From positions 1,478,834-1,542,833 of the forward strand of contig JAUHZY010000001.1 of the NCBI GenBank assembly GCA_030425825.1: 64,000 nucleotides of DNA, written 5' to 3'. A program made the translations under genes and the position numbers. Positions within the stretch are counted from its first letter, which is position 1; every line of letters begins with the position of its first letter. The stretch is from Alphaproteobacteria bacterium. GTDB lineage: Bacteria; Pseudomonadota; Alphaproteobacteria; JAUHZY01. Below are positions 56,421 to 64,000 of this stretch, one piece after another. The notes under the pieces were generated by a model. It worked only from the letters and a program-made list of their open reading frames with translations, was not told the origin of the DNA and searched no databases.

Positions 56421-57556
56421 TACTAGATTATGAAATACTTCGTCTTATTTGGTGGCTTCTGCTGGGTGTTCTTTTGATTGGTTTCGCGGTGATGGATGGC
56501 TTTGATCTAGGTGTTGCTGCGCTTCTTCCTTTTGTTGCAAAAAAGGATGTTGAAAGGCGTGTTGTGATTAATACCGTTGGCCCTGTATGGGAAGGCAACC
56601 AAGTCTGGTTTATTTTGGGTGGGGGCGCAATTTTTGCTGCTTGGCCTATGTTATATGCTGTTTCATTCTCGGGTTTTTATTTAGCGATGTTTTTAGTTCT
56701 TTGCGCTTTGATTTTAAGGCCCGTGGGATTTAAATTTAGAAGTAAGGTGGATGATAAAACATGGCGTCAAATATGGGATATGTGTCTCTTTATAGGCGGT
56801 GTTGTCCCTTCGATTGTTTTTGGTGTCGCGGTAGGGAATGTTTTGTTGGGCGTTCCTTTTCACTTTGACGATACACTTCGTTCATTTTACACAGGGACAT
56901 TTTGGCAGCTGCTAAACCCATTTGGACTCTATTGTGGGGTGACAAGTCTTTGTATGTTAGTGATGCATGGATCAACGTATCTTGTTCTGAAAACAGAGAA
57001 AAAAGTTCAAACACGCACACTGCTTGCAGGCCAGATTTTTGCTCTTTTAACATTTATCTTGTTCTTGGGTGGTGGTTACATTGTTGCAGGGTTAGATGGT
57101 TATGTTATTACGTCTGAGATTGTAACAGATGCCGCATCAAACCCGCTGTCCAAAACAGTCGCAAAGGTCCCAGGTGCCTGGTTAAATAATTATCATACAT
57201 ATCCTTGGATGGTCTTGGCGCCTCTTATTGGTTTGATTGGTTCACTGAAGGCATTTGCGTTCTTACGTATGAAAAAGTTTGGTTTTGCGTTTGTTGCAAG
57301 TGGGTTTTCGGTTGCTGGAATCATTTCAACAGTAGGTGTTTCGATTTTTCCAATGTTTCTACCTTCTTCGACTGATTTAAACAGTTCTTTAACCGTCTGG
57401 GATGCATCAAGTTCTGAAATCACATTACTTGCGATGACAGTTGCTTCAGTGATTTTTGTTCCTATTATTATTGCTTACACATCGTGGGTTTATAAAGTGA
57501 TGGCAGGAACTGTGACTGAAAAGCATATTCTAGAAAATGAGAAAGAGGTTTACTAA
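56417..57556 (+). CDS. cydB: Cytochrome bd ubiquinol oxidase subunit II
   Basis: This 379-residue protein has about eight membrane helices. VMDGFDLGVAALLPF, TVGPVWEGNQVWFILGGGAIFAAWP (seen as NTVGPVWEGNQVWF and GGGAIFAAWP) and WLNNYHTYPWMV are CydB hallmarks. It pairs with CydA. The stop shares a base with the cydX start. Confidence 0.98.
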   Translation: MILDYEILRLIWWLLLGVLLIGFAVMDGFDLGVAALLPFVAKKDVERRVVINTVGPVWEGNQVWFILGGGAIFAAWPMLYAVSFSGFYLAMFLVLCALILRPVGFKFRSKVDDKTWRQIWDMCLFIGGVVPSIVFGVAVGNVLLGVPFHFDDTLRSFYTGTFWQLLNPFGLYCGVTSLCMLVMHGSTYLVLKTEKKVQTRTLLAGQIFALLTFILFLGGGYIVAGLDGYVITSEIVTDAASNPLSKTVAKVPGAWLNNYHTYPWMVLAPLIGLIGSLKAFAFLRMKKFGFAFVASGFSVAGIISTVGVSIFPMFLPSSTDLNSSLTVWDASSSEITLLAMTVASVIFVPIIIAYTSWVYKVMAGTVTEKHILENEKEVY

Positions 57557-57660
57557 TGTGGTATTTTGCTTGGATTTTAGGGCTTGGACTGGCCTGTACG
57601 TTTGCAATTTTAAATGCTATGTGGTTTGAAATGGATCGAGATCAGAAGCTGAAGAAGTAG
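57556..57660 (+). CDS. cydX: Cytochrome bd accessory subunit CydX
   Basis: This 34-residue single-helix protein begins [13 protein letters not shown] and contains LNAMWFE, the CydX/YbgT signature. It stabilises the bd oxidase. It starts on the last base of the cydB stop (TAATG). Its 3' end overlaps the convergent obgE by 44 nt. Confidence 0.95.
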   Translation: MWYFAWILGLGLACTFAILNAMWFEMDRDQKLKK

Positions 57661-58666
57661 CTTCTTCTTCCTGGGCTCTACGCGCTTCAATATGCTTTAG
57701 TAGTGTACGCAAAATCTCTTCTGTACCTTGTTTTGCAACGGCTGAAATGTTGAAAACTTTGGTGCCAGAAGCTTTTTCCAGCAGCTTTGTTTTTTCCGTT
57801 ATCTCTTCTTCTGTCAGGGCATCACATTTGTTGAGTGCAATAATTTCTTGTTTTTGAGCAAGATCTTGTCCGTATTTCTTTAATTCTTCACGGATTGTTA
57901 GATAGTTTTTAACAACCTCTTCTTCTGTGCCGTCAATTAAATGCAGAAGTACATTACAGCGCTCAATATGGCCTAAGAACCGTGTGCCAAGCCCGACACC
58001 ATCTGATGCTCCTTCAATGAGGCCAGGGATGTCTGCCAGAACAAACTCTTTTTGATCAACATAAACAACCCCAAGTCCTGGGTAGAGTGTTGTAAAGGGA
58101 TAGTCGGCGATTTTAGGCTTTGCGCGTGTTGTGCTTGAAAGAAAAGTAGACTTTCCAGCATTTGGAAGACCAACAAGACCCGCATCTGCAAGAAGCTTTA
58201 AGCGAAGCCAGATCCACATTTCTTCACCAGGTTCGCCTGGATCCGAGCGTCTTGGTGCGCGGTTTGTTGAAGACTTATAGTGAATGTTGCCTTTACCACC
58301 TTTACCACCCTTAAAAAAGACGACTTCCTGTCCAATTTCTGTGAGATCAGCGAGCAGCGTTTCTTTGTCTTCGGCAAATATTTGCGTGCCGACAGGTAAA
58401 TCAAGGTAAACAGAGTCACCTTTTGCACCATAACGGTCTTTTCCCATGCCAGGGTTGCCTGATTTGGCTTTGAAGTGCTGTTGATAGCGATAGTCGATAA
58501 GCGTATTCAGGCCTCTGACAGCGCGTACGATAACATCACCACCACGTCCACCATCACCACCATTCGGTCCACCAAACTCGGCGAACTTTTCGCGGCGAAA
58601 ACTGGTACAGCCTGGGCCACCATTTCCGCTTTTTACAAAGACTTTCGCTTCATCAAGAAATTTCAT
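57617..58666 (-). CDS. obgE: Obg GTPase (ObgE/CgtA)
   Basis: The protein has 349 residues. The glycine-rich OBG domain comes first ([34 protein letters not shown]). The G domain starts near residue 160 ([25 protein letters not shown]). It acts in 50S assembly and stress control and binds ppGpp in other bacteria. I chose ATG at 58666; the longer frame runs into the terminator stem. It follows rplU-rpmA, the usual order, but with a terminator in between. Confidence 0.97.
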   Translation of the reverse strand: MKFLDEAKVFVKSGNGGPGCTSFRREKFAEFGGPNGGDGGRGGDVIVRAVRGLNTLIDYRYQQHFKAKSGNPGMGKDRYGAKGDSVYLDLPVGTQIFAEDKETLLADLTEIGQEVVFFKGGKGGKGNIHYKSSTNRAPRRSDPGEPGEEMWIWLRLKLLADAGLVGLPNAGKSTFLSSTTRAKPKIADYPFTTLYPGLGVVYVDQKEFVLADIPGLIEGASDGVGLGTRFLGHIERCNVLLHLIDGTEEEVVKNYLTIREELKKYGQDLAQKQEIIALNKCDALTEEEITEKTKLLEKASGTKVFNISAVAKQGTEEILRTLLKHIEARRAQEEEATSSASDLDPFQTT

Positions 58667-58679
58667 TTTAACATCCAAT

Positions 58680-58707
58680 AAAAAACCCCAGAACAAAGCT
58701 GGGGTTT
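58680..58707 (-). terminator. Rho-independent terminator between rpmA and obgE
   Basis: On the minus strand AAACCCCAG pairs perfectly with CTGGGGTTT around a 7-nt loop, giving six T at the 3' edge. The T run ends 13 nt before the obgE start codon. Confidence 0.85.
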
Positions 58708-58732
58708 CTCAAGCTTAAGAGTTCTGCAAGCC

Positions 58733-58990
58733 TTATGCTGCAGTAATAACGCTTACATAGTTGCGTCCGCGTGCTTTCTCTTGGAATTTCACTTCACCGT
58801 CTGTCAAAGCAAACAATGTGTGATCTTTTCCTATTCCAACATTATCACCTGGGAAAAACTTTGTTCCACGCTGTCTAACAAGAATATTACCAGCAAGAAC
58901 GTTCTCGCCACCATATTTTTTTACACCAAGGCGGCGACCTGCACTGTCTCTACCGTTTCTGGAACTACCACCTGCTTTTTTATGAGCCAT
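58733..58990 (-). CDS. rpmA: Ribosomal protein bL27
   Basis: This 85-residue protein starts [16 protein letters not shown] and has GVKKYGGE and [11 protein letters not shown], the bL27 pattern. It lies 12 nt after rplU and is followed by a terminator. Confidence 0.98.
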   Translation of the reverse strand: MAHKKAGGSSRNGRDSAGRRLGVKKYGGENVLAGNILVRQRGTKFFPGDNVGIGKDHTLFALTDGEVKFQEKARGRNYVSVITAA

Positions 58991-59002
58991 TTTCTACTCC
59001 TA

Positions 59003-59320
59003 TTATTTTGGGGCGTTAATGCCCGTCACCTTTAGAACCGTTAAAGGCTGACGGTGACCATGCTTACGACGATAATTTTGACGACGTTTTTTCTTAAAAA
59101 CGATTATTTTTTTTGAACGTTTTTGCTCAACAACCTCAGTTTGAACAGAGGCACCAGCAACCAAAGGCGCGCCAATTGTTGAGTTTTTGTCATCACCAAA
59201 CATCAAAACCTGATCCAAAGTGATCTTATCACCTTGTGATGCATCAAGTTTTTCAACTTCTAGAACAGTATCTTTTTCAACGCGGTACTGTTTTCCACCA
59301 GTTTTTACAACGGCAAACAT
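59003..59320 (-). CDS. rplU: Ribosomal protein bL21
   Basis: This 105-residue protein starts [15 protein letters not shown] and has the conserved [15 protein letters not shown] near its end. It leads the rplU-rpmA(-obgE) operon; a promoter lies about 50 nt upstream. Confidence 0.98.
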   Translation of the reverse strand: MFAVVKTGGKQYRVEKDTVLEVEKLDASQGDKITLDQVLMFGDDKNSTIGAPLVAGASVQTEVVEQKRSKKIIVFKKKRRQNYRRKHGHRQPLTVLKVTGINAPK

Positions 59321-59367
59321 TTTATATTCCTTTTATTTTTATACTTTTTTCAAAAAGAAGGGCGAAA

Positions 59368-59396
59368 CAAATAACAGGTTTAACAGAAGTGGTCAA
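59368..59396 (-). promoter_or_regulatory. Promoter for rplU-rpmA
   Basis: On the minus strand TTGACC (59396-59391) and TATTTG (59373-59368) are 17 nt apart, with a leader of about 40 nt before rplU. Confidence 0.55.
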
Positions 59397-59400
59397 GCCC

Positions 59401-59823
59401 TTAATTAAGGAAATTAACCATTGCCTGGAACCCTGCAAGTAAAAACAACCCTCCAATTAACATGAAGAACCATTTCCACTGGAACTTACCAAAGGCAGCC
59501 ATAACAACAAGTGCAATCGCACCAATTCCCGCAAGGACGTAAGAGACTTTCTTAATTGTTGCATATAAGATGTCTGCACGCTCTTCTGTTACTTCTAGGA
59601 ATTTGTTATTTACGGTGCCAAAAGGAGCCGGCTCTGGCTCGTAGTATTCATCTTCTGCGACACAAGAAGGGTCATATGTGGGGTCACAGGCAAATTGTTC
59701 AGGATCATAATACTGGCCTGTTTCATCTTGAATCACAACATTGCCGCGCTGTGCATGGGCACTTGTATATGACAAAATAACGGCAAGAAGTGTTACAGTA
59801 AAACACACAGCAAGCTGTTTCAT
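59401..59823 (-). CDS. Small VirB2/TrbC-like membrane protein (paralogue C)
   Basis: This 140-residue protein has a signal peptide ending near AHAQ (residue 25). An acidic, tyrosine-rich region with two cysteines (about 28-70, CDPTYDPSC) follows. Then comes the same two-helix C-terminus as the genes at 657 and 1093: YVLAGIGAIALVVMAAFGKF, WKWFFMLIGGLFLLAGFQ and the end NFLN. It lies directly upstream of the rplU promoter on the same strand, far from its two relatives, and has no secretion genes beside it. A pilin-like role is possible but unproven. Confidence 0.65.
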   Translation of the reverse strand: MKQLAVCFTVTLLAVILSYTSAHAQRGNVVIQDETGQYYDPEQFACDPTYDPSCVAEDEYYEPEPAPFGTVNNKFLEVTEERADILYATIKKVSYVLAGIGAIALVVMAAFGKFQWKWFFMLIGGLFLLAGFQAMVNFLN

Positions 59824-59949
59824 TTGTTATCTCCCAGGTTAAAAACTTACATTAAACAATCAATTTAGACATAAATATAAACACATTCTCTGATCTTTTC
59901 TAGTCACAACGCCTTTTTTCTTTATTTTGAATGCTGTTTTCAGGGGGAA

Positions 59950-59978
59950 TTGTTATGGAGCACGGTTTGTGATATAAT
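59950..59978 (+). promoter_or_regulatory. Near-consensus extended -10 promoter for the 1019-residue gene
   Basis: TTGTTA and a perfect TATAAT are separated by 17 nt, and TGA directly precedes the -10 box (extended -10). It lies 62 nt upstream of the start codon and is the best promoter match I saw in the window. Confidence 0.65.
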
Positions 59979-60040
59979 ATGGAAAGAATTCAAAAAAGAA
60001 TTTGTTGCAAAAATGTATGAAACAGAAAGTTTAAATAAGA

Positions 60041-63000
60041 ATGATAAAAGTTGGTTCACAATTTGAAGCACATAGGGACAAGCATCAGGTTATTTTGCGC
60101 AGCAACCTTGCGCTTGCGACTGTTGATGAATCTACAAAACACCACTATCGTCACCTTCTTCGCGTTATTTCTGATGCTGATATCTATTATTTTTACAGTA
60201 ATGGTGCTGAAAAGAAAGCTGCGGCAGCAAGGCAGCTGAGTGCCATTCTTCATGAAGAAATGATAAGGCAAGGCAAGGATGCTAGTCCTTATGCGCTTTC
60301 TGAAAGTGATAAAAAAGATCTGGTTGCAGTTTTTGAAAAACATTATGGAAGTGATGATTTCAACCAGATTATTGCCGATAACCCATATGTTTTTTCTCAA
60401 TTTAATATTGATGATATAATTGCCTTTCAAAATTCTGATATCAAACCAGATGACTTTACAGTTGAAGGTTGGAAGACTATTACTCGTATGCCTTTTGGTT
60501 TACGCCAAACGCTGGATGGTAGTGTTATTGATGGCCTAGCGGACAGAGCGAGCACCCTAAAAAACTTTACATATGAAGATTGGCTTACATTTGGTAATGA
60601 GCACAAAGATGCGCACCAACGTCACTGGGCAAATGATTATACAGAAGCAGATTTACAAGAAATCCTGACATCAAAGGATAAAATGCGCGAAATGTTGCCT
60701 AAGCTTCGAGATGATTTGGGGCTTAGTGATGCGCAGATAATAGAAATTGAAGAGGCATACTTAAATGCACCACTGGGGACTGGAGACTACAGTACCAAGT
60801 CACTAAATGAGCTATCTTCGACACTTTTACAAGATGATAAGCGCGCTTTTTTATGCATGATGGAACGTGCGCTTGATCCAAATATCTTGAAAAAGAAACA
60901 AGAGATTACTGACAAAGACAAGACGGCGAGTGGTGAAGAGATTGCGGATGAATATCGCATTACAGATCAAGAGTGGCAGATGCTTTTTGATCTTCGTGGC
61001 TTTGAGTGTTTTGGTGCTAGTGATACAGATTGGGATCAGTATCTGACGGGTGCACCATCTGCTGTGAGGATGTCTTTATTAGAAGATTATTATTATAAGT
61101 ACAAAGATCCTTCATATGCGCTGATTGCAGAAGAAGAGAGAAAAAGGCTGCTGGCCGCAAGCATTAAAGAATTTGCGGATGTTCAAGATACTTTTGAAAA
61201 AGATTCGGTGTTCTTTTTGACGGAACTAGATCGTGATGATCCTAGTGGGCGCGATTATCTTGGTGAATATCGCGGACCACATTACAAAGAAAAAATTCAG
61301 CTAGATCATTTATCCATTTATGCCACTTTTGATAAGCATATTTGGGCCCCTGATGCATCAGGTGAGAAAGCTGAAAGGCTTCAGCAAGGTTTAGAGAAAT
61401 ATCAAAAAGCTTCTGACGGGTATAAAAAACTTATCGGCGAATTTAAGGGGTTGGGGCAAGACCTTGATGCTCTTGATGCTGCTACGAAAAATCGTCTTGA
61501 TCGTATGGTTTTGGGCAATGTTGTGATGTCAGCAATGTATTATAATTTGTGGGTGAAGCGCACAGGAAAAACGCCGCCACAGCCAGCCTTGTCACAGGCA
61601 AACCTTCAAAGTATGTCGCCATATAAATTTGTTATCAAAGACAATCAGTTGGTCTTTTTAAAAGACAAAACAGGTCAATTTATCATGAACAACAAATTTG
61701 TTGGGTATGAGGCTGTGGCAGATAAAATGGCCGAATGTGTTCAGGTTTTGGGCCAATCAACACCTGACTCAATGGTTGATCAGGATGGTAACTTTACGCT
61801 GTCAGATGCAGCAATCAATGCACTTGCAACAGATAAGTTTGTTGGTGAAAGAGCTGTGCCAAGTGTTGAAAAAGCGAAGCTTGTTATCACAAATGGCCAA
61901 AAGCGCCTTCCAACGGCAGCTGATTTCTACGCTCATAATAAAATGACGCAAGAACGATCGGATGGGCATCTAAGAAAGCACATCACAATGCTTGTTTCTG
62001 GTGAGGCGTACCGCGGTGATGAGGCTTATGAAGTTGCTTACCATAATCTTGATATTCACAGACAGCATGACTCTCGAGCGAGTGTTTCTGGCACGCCATT
62101 TTCGCTCCCACGGGAATGTTATACATGGTCAGAGGAAGATGGCGGTCATATTAAGGCAGGCGGTATCCTGGTTTCAGGACATTATGCAGCAGCTTATCTG
62201 GATTACTTTGGTTTTAAAAGAGAGGGCGTTGATCAAAATGGGAACGCTAACTTAGTCCTTGATGCTAATAACCCAGCAGGTGCTTATCATGGTTTTCTTG
62301 AGGATATGGACGCATCAAAAGAGTGTTTTAATGAGGCTGTTTTTGTCCGTAAAGTTGGGAAAAAATGGGAAGAAGTGCCAACAGATGAAGTTGATAAAAC
62401 AGCAACGGATCAGTATTTGGCGGGATATCGATTCAAGGTCAATACAATGGACCAGCTGACAGAAGCACAAAGACTTTATTTGACTGATGTTGGGAAGCCT
62501 CTTGGTATGTCGCCAGCGACCATTCTTGGCGCGATGCATAATAAAAAATATCTAAAGATTGATGAAAAAACAGGTCGCTTTATTCCCAATAAGCAGAACG
62601 CAAAGTTGCAAGAAATTAGCTTGAAACTTCACCAGTTGGGTCAGGTCTCACATGTTCTAGAATGTCTGCGTATGCTGGATGATGGAAATGCGGATTCACA
62701 AGAAACATATCTTGGTGAAGGCAATAATGGCGGGCGTCGAGACTTTGGTAATTTCTTATATCGCATGATGAATGACGACGAAGCAATGAAGCCTCACATA
62801 CAGACAATTCATGACCATATAGCTCTAAAAGCGGGGTATGGATACCCTCCAACTGTTGCAGAGCAAGGTTTTTTAGAGGTTTATGAGACAGACAGAAACT
62901 ATTACAGAGAAAACACAGAGCTGACATTAGGTATTCCTTTGAATGACAAGGCAAAATTTATGCCTTTCGGCCGTGCCAAACAACTTCTTAATGGCGAAAT

Positions 63001-63100
63001 AAAGCCTGGTGCAGATAATATGGATGTCACGCCAATAGGTGAAGATAAGACCGTTGCTGTCATGTCGGCTTTGAATGGAATGTCTTCATCAAGATCTTGA
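60041..63100 (+). CDS. Large soluble protein of unknown function
   Basis: I do not recognise this 1019-residue protein. It has no signal peptide and no membrane helix, looks largely helical, and is rich in charged residues. The N-terminal part (to about 480) is acidic and helical. The middle (about 520-720) has loops such as VDQDGNFTLSD, a degenerate EF-hand-like stretch lacking the first ligand. A histidine-rich segment is around 655-690 (DGHLRKHITM, YHNLDIHRQHDSR). I see no P-loop, protease, nuclease, kinase or repeat motif. It is monocistronic, with its own strong promoter, between a VirB2-like gene and lysC. Size, solubility and isolation would fit a secreted effector or structural cytoplasmic protein; both are guesses. 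Confidence 0.7.
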   Translation: MIKVGSQFEAHRDKHQVILRSNLALATVDESTKHHYRHLLRVISDADIYYFYSNGAEKKAAAARQLSAILHEEMIRQGKDASPYALSESDKKDLVAVFEKHYGSDDFNQIIADNPYVFSQFNIDDIIAFQNSDIKPDDFTVEGWKTITRMPFGLRQTLDGSVIDGLADRASTLKNFTYEDWLTFGNEHKDAHQRHWANDYTEADLQEILTSKDKMREMLPKLRDDLGLSDAQIIEIEEAYLNAPLGTGDYSTKSLNELSSTLLQDDKRAFLCMMERALDPNILKKKQEITDKDKTASGEEIADEYRITDQEWQMLFDLRGFECFGASDTDWDQYLTGAPSAVRMSLLEDYYYKYKDPSYALIAEEERKRLLAASIKEFADVQDTFEKDSVFFLTELDRDDPSGRDYLGEYRGPHYKEKIQLDHLSIYATFDKHIWAPDASGEKAERLQQGLEKYQKASDGYKKLIGEFKGLGQDLDALDAATKNRLDRMVLGNVVMSAMYYNLWVKRTGKTPPQPALSQANLQSMSPYKFVIKDNQLVFLKDKTGQFIMNNKFVGYEAVADKMAECVQVLGQSTPDSMVDQDGNFTLSDAAINALATDKFVGERAVPSVEKAKLVITNGQKRLPTAADFYAHNKMTQERSDGHLRKHITMLVSGEAYRGDEAYEVAYHNLDIHRQHDSRASVSGTPFSLPRECYTWSEEDGGHIKAGGILVSGHYAAAYLDYFGFKREGVDQNGNANLVLDANNPAGAYHGFLEDMDASKECFNEAVFVRKVGKKWEEVPTDEVDKTATDQYLAGYRFKVNTMDQLTEAQRLYLTDVGKPLGMSPATILGAMHNKKYLKIDEKTGRFIPNKQNAKLQEISLKLHQLGQVSHVLECLRMLDDGNADSQETYLGEGNNGGRRDFGNFLYRMMNDDEAMKPHIQTIHDHIALKAGYGYPPTVAEQGFLEVYETDRNYYRENTELTLGIPLNDKAKFMPFGRAKQLLNGEIKPGADNMDVTPIGEDKTVAVMSALNGMSSSRS

Positions 63101-63124
63101 TTCCTTGTCAAAATCTTCTATACT
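63097..63124 (+). promoter_or_regulatory. Probable promoter for lysC
   Basis: TTGATT and TATACT are 16 nt apart, 33 nt before the lysC start. The -35 overlaps the stop codon of the upstream gene. Confidence 0.55.
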
Positions 63125-63156
63125 CGTCCTCTTTCTTTAATAAATGAGATGATAAA

Positions 63157-64000
63157 ATGACCCAGCGTTTGGTTGTTAAGTTTGGCGGCACATCAGTTGC
63201 TGACCTTGATCGAATCCGTGTTGTTGCCGGGCGTGTTGCCAAGATGGCAGGTGATGGTACGCAAATTATTGTCGTGGTTTCAGCGATGTCGGGGCAGACA
63301 AACCAACTGGTTGAGTGGACAAGCTCTTTTGGCCAGTTACACAATTCAAAATCTTTTGATGAAGAATATGATGTTGTTGTTTCGTCAGGCGAGCAGGTTA
63401 CAAGCGGCCTCATGGCCCTTGCATTACAGGAGTTAGGTCATAAAGCAAAATCCTTTCAGGGCTGGCAGGTTCCCATTATAACAGATGCGTCGCATAGCAA
63501 GGCACGCGTACAAGATATCGATAAAGAAGTGTTAGAAAATGCTTTAGCAGAAGGTTATGTCGTTATTGTTCCAGGCTTTCAGGGCATTACAGAGCATGGG
63601 CGTGTTTCAACGCTTGGTCGTGGAGGGTCTGATACAACGGCGGTGGCTCTTGCTGCTGCTTTGAAGGCAGATCGTTGTGATATTTATACAGATGTTGAGG
63701 GCGTTTATACCACTGACCCAAGACTGGTGCCTGATGCGCGTAAGCTGGATCGTCTAACGCCAGAAGAAATGTTGGAAATGGCCTCTTTGGGATCAAAAGT
63801 TTTACACACAAGGTGTGTCGAAATTGCTATGAATTATGGTGTTAAGCTACAAGTTCTATCAAGCTTTATTGATAAGCCAGGAACATTAATTACAGATGAG
63901 GAGTCAGGTGTGGAAAAGCCAGTTGTAAGCAGTGTCGCGTTCAGTAAAAATGAAGCTAAGGTAACGATTTACCAAATTCCTGATAAACCAGGTCTTTCGG
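63157..64000 (+). CDS. lysC: Aspartate kinase, 3' end beyond window
   Basis: The frame is open from ATG at 63157 to the window edge (281 codons). It phosphorylates aspartate at the head of lysine, threonine, methionine and diaminopimelate synthesis. The kinase motifs are LVVKFGGTSVA at the N-terminus, VVSSGEQVTSGLMA, and STLGRGGSDTTAVALAAAL. The regulatory ACT region is just beginning (about residue 265, AKVTIYQIPDKPG). Confidence 0.96.
   Translation, partial: MTQRLVVKFGGTSVADLDRIRVVAGRVAKMAGDGTQIIVVVSAMSGQTNQLVEWTSSFGQLHNSKSFDEEYDVVVSSGEQVTSGLMALALQELGHKAKSFQGWQVPIITDASHSKARVQDIDKEVLENALAEGYVVIVPGFQGITEHGRVSTLGRGGSDTTAVALAAALKADRCDIYTDVEGVYTTDPRLVPDARKLDRLTPEEMLEMASLGSKVLHTRCVEIAMNYGVKLQVLSSFIDKPGTLITDEESGVEKPVVSSVAFSKNEAKVTIYQIPDKPGLS

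Noticed and set aside
61770..61800. EF-hand-like DQDGNFTLSD in the 1019-residue protein
   Set aside because: The first calcium ligand position is not acidic and there is no paired second hand, so calcium binding is not supported.

Overview
The window reads as a stretch of chromosome from an AT-rich, diderm, flagellated alphaproteobacterium. I judged base composition by eye; no composition was computed. Alphaproteobacterial markers are the rsmG-parA-parB block facing holA-lptE-leuS-DUF3576, the rpoZ-rsh pair, a Tim44-domain gene beside secB and mltA, a HemB without zinc cysteines, and a YumC/TrxB-like ferredoxin-NADP reductase. Two perfect parS sites, parAB, mnmE/mnmG/rsmG and rpmH-rnpA-yidD-yidC suggest a position near the replication origin, but I found no convincing oriC. 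tRNA-His still encodes G-1 and C73, which a large alphaproteobacterial clade has lost. No insertion sequence, prophage or CRISPR array was seen.

Layout. 1-3.6 kb (minus): end of an AEC-type transporter, tRNA-Phe, two small VirB2-like membrane proteins, aroC and fabI. 3.6-10 kb (plus): SH3 protein, rpmH-rnpA-yidD-yidC, hemB, motA-motB, rpoZ. 10-18.6 kb (plus): rsh, a 2Fe-2S thioredoxin-like ferredoxin, mnmE, mnmG, rsmG, parA, parB, with a perfect parS inside mnmE and a second before rsmG. 18.6-23.7 kb (minus): holA, lptE, GNAT, leuS, DUF3576. 23.9-30.2 kb (plus): porin, yggS, a winged-helix protein, MBL hydrolase, xseB-ispA-dxs. 30.2-37 kb: holC-pepA (minus), lptF-dnaQ (plus), secB (minus), Tim44 protein and mltA (plus), engB (minus).

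37-47.5 kb is an envelope-glycan region: a sulfotransferase and a Wzt-like ABC ATPase (minus), a 1113-residue sulfotransferase-like/double GT2 fusion (plus), pgsA, a soluble globin-like chemoreceptor, and the ADP-heptose genes hldE-gmhA coupled to a ferredoxin-NADP reductase. 47.5-54.5 kb holds an AmpG-like permease, glnA, tRNA-His and a 1352-residue RTX protein. 54.6-57.7 kb is a complete cytochrome bd operon (cydP-cydA-cydB-cydX) with both small subunits. 57.6-59.8 kb (minus) has rplU-rpmA-obgE and a third VirB2-like protein. 60-63.1 kb is a 1019-residue protein I cannot assign, behind a near-consensus promoter. The window ends in the 5' part of lysC.

Most of the window is housekeeping: translation and tRNA modification, chromosome segregation, replication subunits, isoprenoid, haem and LPS supply, and envelope biogenesis. 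The least explained parts are the three VirB2-like paralogues with no secretion system nearby, the 1019-residue orphan, the glycosyltransferase/sulfotransferase fusion, the RTX protein with no exporter, and terminator-like hairpins just before the start codons of rsh and obgE.
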